64,000 bases of DNA from Streptomyces anulatus (GTDB taxonomy: Bacteria; Actinomycetota; Actinomycetes; Streptomycetales; Streptomycetaceae): NCBI RefSeq assembly GCF_000721175.1, contig NZ_JOEZ01000027.1:48157-112156 (forward strand), given 5' to 3'. Made by a program: the position numbers and the translations under genes. A model generated the notes under the pieces. The model was not told the DNA's origin. It worked only from the letters and a program-made list of their open reading frames with translations, and did not search any database. How positions within the stretch are numbered: the first letter of the stretch is position 1; each line of letters begins with the position of its first letter. Shown here piece by piece: positions 47,831 to 56,414 of this stretch.

Positions 47831-50410
47831 GTGGGGCGCGGAGTGCCGGAACTCGTACTGGAATTGAATGGCAGCACCTGGACGCTCGATCCGTCCAGGT
47901 CGTACACCCTTGGACGTGATCCGCAGGGCGACCTGACGGTCGACGACGCCAGAGTGTCGTGGCGGCATGCCACGATCAGCTGGAACGGCCGCAGTTGGTC
48001 CATCGAGGACCACGGCAGCACGAACGGCACCTATGCGCAGGGCCAACGGATCCAGCAGGTGGAGATCGGCCCCGGTTCGGTGCTGCACCTGGGCAACGGC
48101 ACCGACGGGCCCCGGGTGAGCCTCAGCCCCGCCGCGGGCGCCGGTGTGGCCGGCGGTCAGGCGGCCGGTGCCCAGCAGGCTCCGGCGCACCAGCCCCACC
48201 AGCAGCCCCAGGGCGGCGGCGCGGGCTGGCACGGACAGCAGGCACCCGCGCACCAGGCCCCGGCTCAGCACCAGGCCTGGCAGCACCAGCAGGCCCCGCA
48301 CCAGCAGGCCCCGCACCAGAAGGTGCCGCACCAGCAGGGCCCCGGGCATCCGGCCGGACCGGGACAGGGCGGTGCCGCGGGGGCGCCGCCGGTCTACGGC
48401 GACCGCAGCCCGACGACGTTCCATCAGCTGGCCCTCGGCCGGGTCATGCGCATCGGTCGTGCGCTGGAGAACGAACTGGTCGTCTCCGACCTCCAGGTCT
48501 CCCGCAACCACGCCGAGTTCCACGCGACGCCCGACGGCCGCTTCGAGATCCGCGACCTCGGCTCGCACAACGGCACGTACGTCAACGGTCAGCCGCTCCC
48601 CAAGTCCGGCTCGGCCCTCATCGGCCCGAACGACATCGTCGGCGTCGGTCACTCGACGTTCCGGCTGGTCGGGGACCGGCTGGAAGAGTTCGTCGACACC
48701 GGTGAGGTCTCCTTCTCCGCCCGCCACCTCACTGTGACGGTCGACGGAGGCAAGCAGATCCTCAAGGACGTCTCCTTCGGCGTCCCGGAGAAGTCGCTGA
48801 TCGCGGTCATCGGCCCGTCCGGTTCCGGAAAGTCCACCCTGCTCAAGGCGCTCACCGGCTACCGGCCCGCCAACCAGGGCGATGTCCTCTACGACAACCG
48901 CAACCTGTACAAGCAGTTCGCCGAGCTGCGCCAGCGCATCGGTCTGGTCCCGCAGGACGACATCCTGCACAAGGAGCTGACCGTCACCAAGGCCCTCAAG
49001 TACGCGGCCAAGCTCCGCTTCCCCGCGGACACCACCGAGGCCGAGCGCCAGGCCCGGATCACCGAGGTCCTCGCCGAGCTCAAGCTCGACATCCACAAGG
49101 ACAAGAAGATCACCTCGCTCTCCGGCGGCCAGCGCAAGCGCGTCTCGGTCGCCCTGGAGCTGCTCACCAAGCCCTCGCTGATCTTCCTGGACGAGCCGAC
49201 CTCCGGCCTCGACCCAGGCATGGACCGCGACGTCATGCAGCTGCTGCGCGGCCTCGCCGACGACGGCCGCACGGTGCTCGTGGTCACGCACTCGGTCGCC
49301 GAGCTGGCGATCTGCGACAAGCTCCTGGTGATGGCGCCCGGCGGTTCCGTCGCCTACTTCGGTCCGCCGGAGGAAGCGCTGAACTTCTTCGGATACACCA
49401 GCTGGGCCGACGTGTTCTCCGCCTTCGAGAACTACCGCGACTACGACTGGGCGGGCCGCTGGCGCGGTTCGCAGCACTACCAGATGTACGCGGCCGACAT
49501 CGACGCGGTCGCGGCCCAGCCGGTCAGCATGCCGCCCCCGCAGCAGATGCGCCCGCCGAAGCCGCAGGGCTGGATGGCGCAGCTGTGGACGCTGATCCGG
49601 AGGTACTCCTCCGTCATCGCGTCCGACAAGGGCTTCATGGGGCTGATGCTGATCCTGCCCGCCGTGCTGGGCGTGGTCAGCGTGGTCATCCCGGCGGAGT
49701 TCGGTCTCGCCGAGCCCACCCCGCCGTCCCGGTTCAACGGCAAGGCCGGCACGATCATGCTGATCCTCGCGGTCGGCATGTGCTTCTCCGGCGCCGCCAA
49801 CTCCGTACGAGAGCTGATCAAGGAACGGGTCATCTACGAACGGGAACGGGCCACCGGCCTCTCCCGCTCCGCGTACCTGATGTCCAAGGTGATCGTCCTC
49901 GGCGTGATCACCGCCTTCCAGGGCGTGATCATCTGCGGCATCGGCTTCGCCACCCGCGAGCTGCCGGCGGAGGGCCTGATCATGCCGCCGGCCGTGGAGA
50001 TCTGCCTCTCCATCATCGCGCTGGGCTTCACCTCGATGATGTTCGGCCTGGTCATCTCCTCACTGGTGAAGACCGCCGAGAAGACCATGCCGCTGCTGGT
50101 CATGTTCGCGATCATCCAGGTCGTCTTCACCGGCGTGCTCTTCCAGGTGTACGGATCGCCCGGCCTGGAGCAGTTCGCCTGGCTGATGCCGTCCCGCTGG
50201 GCGATGGCCGCCGCCGGCACCACGCTGGACCTGGCGCACCTGATGCCGCCGTGGGACCCGGAGAACCCCACCGACCTCGACCCGCTGTGGGAGCACACCG
50301 CCACCCAGTGGGGCATCAACATCACCGTCCTGCTCGCGCTCGGCGTGATCTGTGGGATCGCGGTGGCACGGCTGCTGCGGCGCCACGAGCCCGAGGTCAT
50401 GCGCAAGTAG
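47831..50410 (+). CDS. FHA-domain ABC transporter (ATPase-permease fusion)
   Basis: An 859-residue protein of the Rv1747 type. FHA1 covers about 8-95 (LGRDPQ, SWRHATI, STNGT), a Gln/His/Pro/Ala-rich linker about 110-190, and FHA2 about 190-275 (IGRALENELV, SRNHAEF, SHNGTYVNG). The ABC domain has Walker A GPSGSGKS at 328-335, LSGGQ near 430 and FLDEPTSGLD near 450. An ABC-2 permease of six helices ends the chain. FHA domains bind phosphothreonine, so activity is probably set by Ser/Thr kinases. The exported substrate is unknown. Confidence 0.9.
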   Translation: MGRGVPELVLELNGSTWTLDPSRSYTLGRDPQGDLTVDDARVSWRHATISWNGRSWSIEDHGSTNGTYAQGQRIQQVEIGPGSVLHLGNGTDGPRVSLSPAAGAGVAGGQAAGAQQAPAHQPHQQPQGGGAGWHGQQAPAHQAPAQHQAWQHQQAPHQQAPHQKVPHQQGPGHPAGPGQGGAAGAPPVYGDRSPTTFHQLALGRVMRIGRALENELVVSDLQVSRNHAEFHATPDGRFEIRDLGSHNGTYVNGQPLPKSGSALIGPNDIVGVGHSTFRLVGDRLEEFVDTGEVSFSARHLTVTVDGGKQILKDVSFGVPEKSLIAVIGPSGSGKSTLLKALTGYRPANQGDVLYDNRNLYKQFAELRQRIGLVPQDDILHKELTVTKALKYAAKLRFPADTTEAERQARITEVLAELKLDIHKDKKITSLSGGQRKRVSVALELLTKPSLIFLDEPTSGLDPGMDRDVMQLLRGLADDGRTVLVVTHSVAELAICDKLLVMAPGGSVAYFGPPEEALNFFGYTSWADVFSAFENYRDYDWAGRWRGSQHYQMYAADIDAVAAQPVSMPPPQQMRPPKPQGWMAQLWTLIRRYSSVIASDKGFMGLMLILPAVLGVVSVVIPAEFGLAEPTPPSRFNGKAGTIMLILAVGMCFSGAANSVRELIKERVIYERERATGLSRSAYLMSKVIVLGVITAFQGVIICGIGFATRELPAEGLIMPPAVEICLSIIALGFTSMMFGLVISSLVKTAEKTMPLLVMFAIIQVVFTGVLFQVYGSPGLEQFAWLMPSRWAMAAAGTTLDLAHLMPPWDPENPTDLDPLWEHTATQWGINITVLLALGVICGIAVARLLRRHEPEVMRK

Positions 50411-50447
50411 GTTCCGCCGCGACCGTACGAAGCGGTACCGGAACGAC

Positions 50448-50485
50448 GCCGGAGGCCGGCACCCCGCGGGGTGCCGGCCTCCGGC
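50448..50485. terminator. Perfect 38-bp palindrome between convergent genes
   Basis: An exact palindrome centred at 50466/50467 (arms of 19 bp, gccggaggccggcaccccg and complement) between the FHA-ABC stop and the transglycosylase stop. Confidence 0.8.
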
Positions 50486-50501
50486 ATGTGTACGGCTGGG
50501 C

Positions 50502-51293
50502 TCAGTACGCGCTGTTCACGTTGTCCATGGAGCCGTAGCGGTCGGCCGCGTAGTTGCAGGCGGCGACGATGTTGGCGACCGGGTCGTACAGGTCCTTCTT
50601 GGTGCCCGCCACGTGGTAGCGGTCGAAGGTCGGCTGGATCACCTGGAGCAGACCCTTGGACGGGATGCCGTTCCGGGCGTTGATGTCCCAGTTGTTGATG
50701 GCCCAGCGGTTACCGCTGGACTCGCGGATGATGTTGCGGTGGATCCCCTCGTAGGAGCCGGGGATGCCTTCCTTCTTCATGATCGACATGGCCTCGCGGA
50801 TCCAGCCGTCCAGGTTGTTGGCGTAGACGGGCTTGCGCGCGGTGGAGCGGTTCGCGGCCTCGGTGCCGCGCTTCTTCGCGTCCGCCTTGGCCTTGGCGGC
50901 CTTGTCCTTCGCGTCGGCGGCGGCCTTCGCCTTCGCCTTGGCGTCCGCGGCGGCCTTGGCTTTCGCCTCGGACGCGGCCTCGGCCTTCGCGGCGGCGGCC
51001 TTGGTCTCGGCGGCGGCCTTCGCCTTCGCGGCGTCGGCGGCCTTCACCAGCTTCTCGGCGGTGGAGTGCTGCTCGATCATGCTGTCCTGCACGGTCTTGG
51101 CCTGTGCGGAGCCGGCGGTGAAGGCCACGGGCGCGGCGGCAGCCGCCGCCTGCGGGGCGATCTCGGCCTCGGCGTTCGACGGGACGAGCGAGAAGGTCAG
51201 GGCGGCGACGCCAAGGGCCGACACACCGGCCACGGAGATCTTCTGGACCTTGTTCAGGCGACGGACACGGCTGGGAATGCGAGTCGCAGACAT
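50502..51293 (-). CDS. Secreted transglycosylase (SLT-type) with coiled linker
   Basis: A 263-residue exported protein. The signal region is residues 1 to about 43 (basic start, hydrophobic GVSALGVAALTFSLV, AEA). An Ala/Lys/Glu-rich helix covers about 70-150. The lytic domain about 155-263 has GIHRNIIRESSGN with the catalytic Glu and GLLQVIQPTFDRYH. It probably cleaves peptidoglycan. The 272 bp upstream (51294-51565) hold the leader with a small gtcctc/gaggac hairpin; I looked for a c-di-AMP riboswitch there and did not find its core. Confidence 0.85.
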   Translation of the reverse strand: MSATRIPSRVRRLNKVQKISVAGVSALGVAALTFSLVPSNAEAEIAPQAAAAAAPVAFTAGSAQAKTVQDSMIEQHSTAEKLVKAADAAKAKAAAETKAAAAKAEAASEAKAKAAADAKAKAKAAADAKDKAAKAKADAKKRGTEAANRSTARKPVYANNLDGWIREAMSIMKKEGIPGSYEGIHRNIIRESSGNRWAINNWDINARNGIPSKGLLQVIQPTFDRYHVAGTKKDLYDPVANIVAACNYAADRYGSMDNVNSAY

Positions 51294-51565
51294 GTAGGGC
51301 TACCTCTTCGAAAGCTCAGGTGTCCTCACGGAGGACGAGACCGGAGGCGGTGATGCGCACCTCCGTCGGGGACGAGAGCAATTCTTAGCGGCAGCAAAAT
51401 CCTGTGGCAAAGGTGTGACGTACGAAGCCGGGTAGTGGAAGAGGATCCCGTTAGTCCGAAATGACCCCTGACTGCGCCTGCTCAAATCGCCCTTATGGGT
51501 CCACTAGGTATGTTCGTAAGTGACGTAGACCCTATGCCTGGGCTCACACCGGCGACACGGCGGTC

Positions 51566-52861
51566 TCACTGCTCGTTGCTGAAGCAATCCGGAGGGTTAC
51601 GTTCCTCATCTGGCAGGAGGAGATGGACGTCGCCGAACTCGTGCCAGAGGTACCGCTCCTGGAGCGCCGCCTCGTACCCGCGGCGCAGCGCCTCGCGCCC
51701 CGCCACCGCCTCCAGCATCAGCAGATGCGAGGCCTCCGGCTCGTGCAGACCGGTCAGCAGCCCGTCCACCACCCGCACACCCCGCCGGGGCGTCACCACC
51801 AGATCCGTCCACCCCGTCGCGGGCCGCACCACCCCGTCCGTCCCCGCCGCCGACTCCAGTGCCCGCACGGCCGTCGTCCCCACCGCGACCACCCGCCCGC
51901 CCGTCGCACGGTCCTCACCCCGCGCCGCCCGTACGGCGTTCACCAGCCACGCCGTCGCCGCCGGCACCGAGAACCGCTCCGGGTACGGCGGCTCGTGCGC
52001 CTCCGCCGATGCCACCCCCGTATGCAGGGACAGCGGAGCGAACAGCACCCCCCGGCGCACCAGCTCCGCCACCAGCGCGGCCGTGAAGGGCCGCGCCGCA
52101 CTCGGCATCTCCGCCGAGCCGCTCCCGTCGGGCGAGGGGGCCGCGAACACCGTTTGATAGGCCGACAGCGGCTGATCCCGCTCCGTGTACCCGTACCGGA
52201 TCGGCCGCCCGTACCGCCGCAACAGCTCCGGCACCGGCTCCGGCACCCGCGCCCACCACAGCCGGGCCCCCGCCGCCGGCCCCAGCGGCTCCTCCAGCAC
52301 CAGGGCGTTCCCGCCCGGCAGCCGCACCACCGCCCCCGCCGGGCCGCCCGGCCGCGGCCCGGTGGCCCCCGCCCCGCCGGGAGCCCGCAGCTCCACCGCC
52401 CACCGCCCGTCCGCACCCCGCGTCGAGAAGTGCACGACGACCCGCTCGCCGCCCACCCGCCCCTTCACGGCGGCGGGCAACGTCATGGACGTGTTCACCA
52501 CCAGCACGTCCCCGCGCCGGAGCTGCCCGGGCAGCTCCCGGAACGCGTGGTGCGAGACGGCTCGTCCCCGCGACACCAGCAGCCGTACGTCGTCCCGACC
52601 CGCACCCCGCTGCTCGGCCGGCACCCGGGCGGACAGGACGTCCGGCACCCGCAACGCCTCCAGGGCCCCTGGGCCACCGGCCCCGGCCCACCGACGCGCG
52701 ACCTCGTCGGTCCGGCCCTCGTCCGTTCCCGCCACGCCTGGGTCTGGCGAGTCCGGCCGCGCTGTTCGCTCCGGGACCGGGGACGGCCCGCCCGGGCCCG
52801 CGCCGCCCGGCTCCGAAGCGCACAGGGCTGCCGGGCCCTGGTCCCACCCCCGTGCGGTCAC
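51566..52861 (-). CDS. queA: QueA-like S-adenosylmethionine:tRNA ribosyltransferase-isomerase
   Basis: A 431-residue protein, about 80 longer than usual QueA. The first 70 or so residues are a low-complexity Gly/Pro/Asp extension. The family core follows (RGDVLVVNTSMTLPA, then LHTGVAS, GTTAVRALES and TGLHEPEASHLLML). QueA transfers ribosyl from SAM onto preQ1 in tRNA to make epoxyqueuosine. The GTG overlaps the SDR stop (GTGA), so the genes are coupled. No tgt or other queuosine gene is in the window, and the true substrate in this host is uncertain. Confidence 0.85.
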   Translation of the reverse strand: MTARGWDQGPAALCASEPGGAGPGGPSPVPERTARPDSPDPGVAGTDEGRTDEVARRWAGAGGPGALEALRVPDVLSARVPAEQRGAGRDDVRLLVSRGRAVSHHAFRELPGQLRRGDVLVVNTSMTLPAAVKGRVGGERVVVHFSTRGADGRWAVELRAPGGAGATGPRPGGPAGAVVRLPGGNALVLEEPLGPAAGARLWWARVPEPVPELLRRYGRPIRYGYTERDQPLSAYQTVFAAPSPDGSGSAEMPSAARPFTAALVAELVRRGVLFAPLSLHTGVASAEAHEPPYPERFSVPAATAWLVNAVRAARGEDRATGGRVVAVGTTAVRALESAAGTDGVVRPATGWTDLVVTPRRGVRVVDGLLTGLHEPEASHLLMLEAVAGREALRRGYEAALQERYLWHEFGDVHLLLPDEERNPPDCFSNEQ

Positions 52862-53586
52862 CGCGGACCCCCGCCCGGCCCCGCCGGCCGCCCCTCCAGC
52901 AGTGCCGGGGCGGCGAACCGACCACTCGCCGGCCGCTCCCGCACCAGCCGCAGGAACGCGGGCGCCACACTCTCCGGCGACGGCCGAGGCTCGTCCGCCT
53001 CCGCCGGGACCGCCGCGGCGTACAGTTCCGTCGCCATGTCACCCGGGTCGACGGCCCACACCCGCAGCCCCGGCTCCTCCTCGCCCAGCACCGCCGCCAA
53101 CTGGTCCAGTGCAGCCTTCGACGCCCCGTAACCGCCCCACGTCGGGTACGGCTCCGCCGCCGCGTCCGAGCTGATCACCACCACCGCCCCCGCGCCCGAG
53201 GCCCGCAACAACGGCAACGCCTCCTGTACGAGACCGAGCGCCGCCACCACGTTCGTCTCCAGCGCCCGCCGCAGCCCCTCCAGCGGCAACGCGTCCAGCC
53301 GGACCAGCGGCTCCGCGCCCAGCACGCTCGCGTTGCTCACCAACAGGTCGAGACCGCCCAGCGACCCGGCGGCCACCACCAGCTCCGCCCGGTGCGCCGC
53401 GTCCGCGACGTCCCCCGGCACCGCCACCACCCGCGTCCCGTACCGCCCGCGCAGCTTCCGCGCGGTGTCCTCCAGCACCCCGGCGGTCCGGGCGTCCAGG
53501 ACCAGGTCCCACCCCTGACCGGCCAGCGCCCCCGCCAGCGCGCGCCCCAGCCCCTTCGAACCACCCGTGATCATCGCGACCGGCAT
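52858..53586 (-). CDS. SDR-family oxidoreductase
   Basis: A 242-residue short-chain dehydrogenase. TGGSKGLG is at residues 8-15, then a catalytic Ser and YGASK in WGGYGASKAALDQL. The ATG at 53586 (MPVAMITGG) has a ggggacgg site upstream and gives the family N-terminus; the open frame extends to 53619. It is coupled to the queA-like gene downstream. Substrate unknown. Confidence 0.85.
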   Translation of the reverse strand: MPVAMITGGSKGLGRALAGALAGQGWDLVLDARTAGVLEDTARKLRGRYGTRVVAVPGDVADAAHRAELVVAAGSLGGLDLLVSNASVLGAEPLVRLDALPLEGLRRALETNVVAALGLVQEALPLLRASGAGAVVVISSDAAAEPYPTWGGYGASKAALDQLAAVLGEEEPGLRVWAVDPGDMATELYAAAVPAEADEPRPSPESVAPAFLRLVRERPASGRFAAPALLEGRPAGPGGGPR

Positions 53587-53703
53587 GATGACCGTCCCCT
53601 TCGTACCCTCGGCGTCCACCGGGAGACCCCGGCGCCCCCAACGTAGGAAGACCGGACCGCGCCGCGCCTCGCCCGGGAGCCGGACCCGTACCCGGCACTT
53701 CGG

Positions 53704-53726
53704 CGTAGGTCCCGGGCGGTCCTACG
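53704..53726. promoter_or_regulatory. Inverted repeat upstream of histidine kinase gene
   Basis: CGTAGG-N11-CCTACG. A second palindrome, ggacctaggtcc, lies at 53753-53764. Both fall in the 242-bp space before the kinase gene and could be response-regulator sites. Confidence 0.35.
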
Positions 53727-53816
53727 ACCTCCGGCCGAGGGCCCCGCCGCCCGGACCTAGGTCCCCGCCCGCCCACCACCGACCCCGGCCCGATACGGCC
53801 GCGCGGTCGCCGCCGG

Positions 53817-53822
53817 TACGGT
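53817..53822 (+). promoter_or_regulatory. -10 box of histidine kinase gene (leaderless)
   Basis: TACGGT, then gatccc, then the ATG at 53829. Confidence 0.5.
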
Positions 53823-53828
53823 GATCCC

Positions 53829-54974
53829 ATGAGTCATCGCCCACCGTCGGGCCTCGCCGCGGTGAGTGCCGCGCTGCTCGCCATGAGCCGGCACCTCGAA
53901 GTGGGCGACGTCCTGAAGACGATCGTCGCCTCCGCCCGCGAGCTGCTCGACGCCCAGTACGCGGCCCTCGGCGTCCCGGACGACCACGGCGGCTTCGCCC
54001 AGTTCGTGGTCGACGGGGTCAGCGACGAAGAGTGGAAGGCCATCGGACCGCTGCCCCGCCAGCACGGCATCCTCGCCGCGATGCTGCACCAGGCGAAGCC
54101 CGAGCGCCTCGCCGACGTCCGCGAGGACCCTCGCTTCGGGGGCTGGCCCGACGCCCACCCCGACATGTCCGACTTCCTCGGCCTGCCCATCACGGACGGC
54201 GACGAGATCATCGGAGCCCTGTTCCTCGCCAACAAGATGTGCCCCAAGCCCGAGGGCGGCTGCGGCTTCACCGCCCAGGACGAGGAACTGCTCCAGATCC
54301 TCGCCCAGCACGCCGCCATCGCGCTCACGAACGCCCGCCTCTACGAGCGCAGCCGCGAACTGACCATCGCCGAGGAACGCTCCCGCCTGGCCCACGAGCT
54401 GCACGACGCGGTCAGCCAGAAGCTGTTCTCGCTCCGCCTCACCGCCCAGGCCGCCACCGCACTCGTCGACCGCGACCCCGCCCGCGCCAAGGGCGAACTC
54501 CAGCAGGTCGCCGCCCTCGCCGCCGAGGCGGTCGACGAACTGCGGGCCGCCGTCGTGGAACTGCGCCCCGCGGCGCTCGACGAGGACGGGCTCATCGCCA
54601 CCCTCCGCACCCAGATCCAGGTTCTGGACCGGGCGCACACCGCCGAGGTCGCCTTCGAGAGCTGCGGAGTGCGCGCGCTGCCCGCCGCCCAGGAGGAAGC
54701 ACTGCTCCGGGTCGCCCAGGAGGCCCTCCACAACGCCCTGCGGCACTCCGGCGCGAAGCGCGTGAGCGTCACCCTGGCGCGGCGCGGCGCCGCCACCGTC
54801 CTGCGCGTCACCGACGACGGGGGCGGCTTCGACCCCACCGCCGTCCGGCGGGCGGGCCGCCACCTCGGCCTCGTCTCCATGCGCCACCGGGCGAGCGGCG
54901 TCGGCGGCCGGCTCACCGTTGCCTCGGAGCCCGGCAAGGGCGCCACGATCGAGATGGAGGTTCCCGGTGGCTGA
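53829..54974 (+). CDS. GAF-domain sensor histidine kinase
   Basis: A 381-residue cytoplasmic kinase. The GAF domain covers about 20-165, and a HisKA_3 dimerisation helix carries His192 in LAHELHDAVSQKL. The HATPase domain has AQEALHNALRHS and TDDGGGFDP. It belongs to the NarL-type two-component group. The GAF domain may sense a small ligand or redox state. The response-regulator gene overlaps its end by 8 nt. Confidence 0.9.
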   Translation: MSHRPPSGLAAVSAALLAMSRHLEVGDVLKTIVASARELLDAQYAALGVPDDHGGFAQFVVDGVSDEEWKAIGPLPRQHGILAAMLHQAKPERLADVREDPRFGGWPDAHPDMSDFLGLPITDGDEIIGALFLANKMCPKPEGGCGFTAQDEELLQILAQHAAIALTNARLYERSRELTIAEERSRLAHELHDAVSQKLFSLRLTAQAATALVDRDPARAKGELQQVAALAAEAVDELRAAVVELRPAALDEDGLIATLRTQIQVLDRAHTAEVAFESCGVRALPAAQEEALLRVAQEALHNALRHSGAKRVSVTLARRGAATVLRVTDDGGGFDPTAVRRAGRHLGLVSMRHRASGVGGRLTVASEPGKGATIEMEVPGG

Positions 54975-55611
54975 CAAGATCATCAGGGTGCTGCTGGTCG
55001 ACGACCATCAGGTGGTCCGTCGCGGACTGCGTACGTTCCTGGAGATCCAGGAGGACATAGAGGTCGTCGGCGAGGCGTCCGACGGCGCGGAGGGCGTGGC
55101 CCGCACCGAGGAGCTCCGCCCCGACGTGGTGCTGATGGACATCAAGATGCCCGGCACCGACGGCATCGAGGCCCTGCGCCGCCTCCGCGAGCTCGACAAC
55201 CCCGCGAAGGTCCTCATCGTCACCAGCTTCACCGAACAGCGCACGGTGGTCCCCGCTCTGCGCGCCGGAGCCTCCGGTTACGTCTACAAGGACGTCGACC
55301 CGGACGCCCTGGCCGGGGCGATCCGCTCGGTCCACGCCGGTCACGTCCTGCTCCAGCCGGAGGTCGCGGGCGCGCTGCTGGCCCAGGAGGACGCGGGCAC
55401 CGGCACGGGCCGGGGGAGCACGCTCACCGAGCGGGAACGCGAAGTCCTCGGCCTCATCGCGGACGGTCGTTCCAACCGCGAGATCGCCCGTGCGCTGGTC
55501 CTCTCGGAGAAGACGGTCAAGACGCACGTGTCGAACATCCTGATGAAGCTCGACCTGTCCGACCGGACCCAGGCCGCGCTCTGGGCGGTACGTCACGGAG
55601 CGGCGGGCTGA
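54967..55611 (+). CDS. NarL/LuxR-type response regulator
   Basis: A 214-residue regulator. The receiver domain has phospho-acceptor Asp58 in DVVLMDIKMPG and the acidic pair in LLVDDH. The C-terminal LuxR HTH is about 150-210 (LTEREREVLGLIADGRSNRE). The GTG start lies within the kinase gene end, so the pair is co-translated. Targets are unknown; the chaplin gene 146 bp downstream is a candidate only by position. Confidence 0.9.
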   Translation: MADKIIRVLLVDDHQVVRRGLRTFLEIQEDIEVVGEASDGAEGVARTEELRPDVVLMDIKMPGTDGIEALRRLRELDNPAKVLIVTSFTEQRTVVPALRAGASGYVYKDVDPDALAGAIRSVHAGHVLLQPEVAGALLAQEDAGTGTGRGSTLTEREREVLGLIADGRSNREIARALVLSEKTVKTHVSNILMKLDLSDRTQAALWAVRHGAAG

Positions 55612-55716
55612 CGTCGGCACCGCTGCGGGTTCCCGTCCGGACCGAGATTCATACTGTCGGGTGTATGTCACCCATTCGGCGCATCCTTCCGGACCGCACG
55701 GCGTTCTTCAGGGCGT

Positions 55717-55737
55717 GCTGCGGCGGCTTGCCGCAGC
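55717..55737 (+). other. Leader hairpin before chpE
   Basis: An 8-bp stem (gctgcggc/gccgcagc) with a 5-nt loop, 7 nt before the aggagga ribosome binding site of the chaplin gene. It could affect translation or mRNA stability. Confidence 0.45.
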
Positions 55738-55757
55738 CTCTCTAGGAGGATCCTGAA

Positions 55758-56009
55758 GTGAAGAACCTGAAGAAGGCCGCGGCCGTCACCATGATCGCGG
55801 GCGGGCTCGTCGCCGCCGGTGCCGGAGCCGCCTCCGCCACCGGCCACAGCGGCGCCGGCGCGGACGGCCTGGCCGCCCACTCCCCGGGCGTCGCAAGCGG
55901 CAACCTCGTGCAGGTTCCCGTCGCCGTCCCGGTGAACGTGGTCGGCAACACGGTCAACGTGGTGGGCCTGCTCAACCCGGCCTTCGGCAACCTCGGCCTC
56001 AACCACTGA
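55758..56009 (+). CDS. chpE: Short chaplin, ChpE-like (cysteine-free)
   Basis: An 83-residue preprotein. The signal peptide is about 1-28 (KKAAAVTMIAGGLVAAGAGA). The mature chaplin domain has NLVQVPVAVPVNVVGNTVNV and GLLNPAFGNLGLNH. The two cysteines that form the disulfide in other chaplins are absent, as in ChpE. Short chaplins form amyloid-like fibrils on aerial hyphae and spores. The GTG has aggagga 6 nt upstream. The gene is strong evidence for Streptomyces. Confidence 0.92.
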   Translation: MKNLKKAAAVTMIAGGLVAAGAGAASATGHSGAGADGLAAHSPGVASGNLVQVPVAVPVNVVGNTVNVVGLLNPAFGNLGLNH

Positions 56010-56140
56010 CCCATGCCCCTCCCGAAAGCCGGACGGTCCTCCCTCCCCAAGGGCCTGTCCGGCTTTCGCCGCACTCGCTCCCAGCCGGTGCGGGCCTTCC
56101 CGCAGCCCGCCCGGCGACCACTCCAGCGGGTCCGGGGCCT

Positions 56141-56376
56141 CTTCAGCGCGCCCGGCGCACCACCCCAGCCTGTCTGTCCGGCGCTTGAGGACGGGACCCT
56201 GGCCGAGGGGACCCCGAAGCCTGACAGGCTCCTGCCCGAGGAGCCCTGCTCCAGCGCGCCCGGCGCACCACCCCAACCCGTCCGGCACTTGAGGACGGAA
56301 CCCTCGCCAAGGGGCCCCGAGCCTGACAGGCCCCGGCCCGGCGAGACCCGATCCAGCGCGCTCGCAGGCAAACCAC
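56141..56376. repeat. Tandem pair of a dispersed Streptomyces GC-rich repeat
   Basis: Two diverged copies of a unit of about 105 bp (about 56141-56248 and 56249-56352) plus a partial third. Each contains gtccggcgcttgaggacgg-like and agcctgacaggc cores. The gtccggcgcttgaggac core is a motif I recognise from many Streptomyces intergenic regions. It fills the 405-bp space between chpE and the minus-strand gene, where no coding frame is convincing. Confidence 0.65.
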
Positions 56377-56414
56377 CCACCAGCCGCCGTCCCCAACCTC
56401 ACAGGGCAATACAT

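Noticed and set aside
51294..51565. c-di-AMP (ydaO) riboswitch upstream of the transglycosylase
   Set aside because: Such genes often have one in Streptomyces, but the ggggaacc-type conserved core is absent here.
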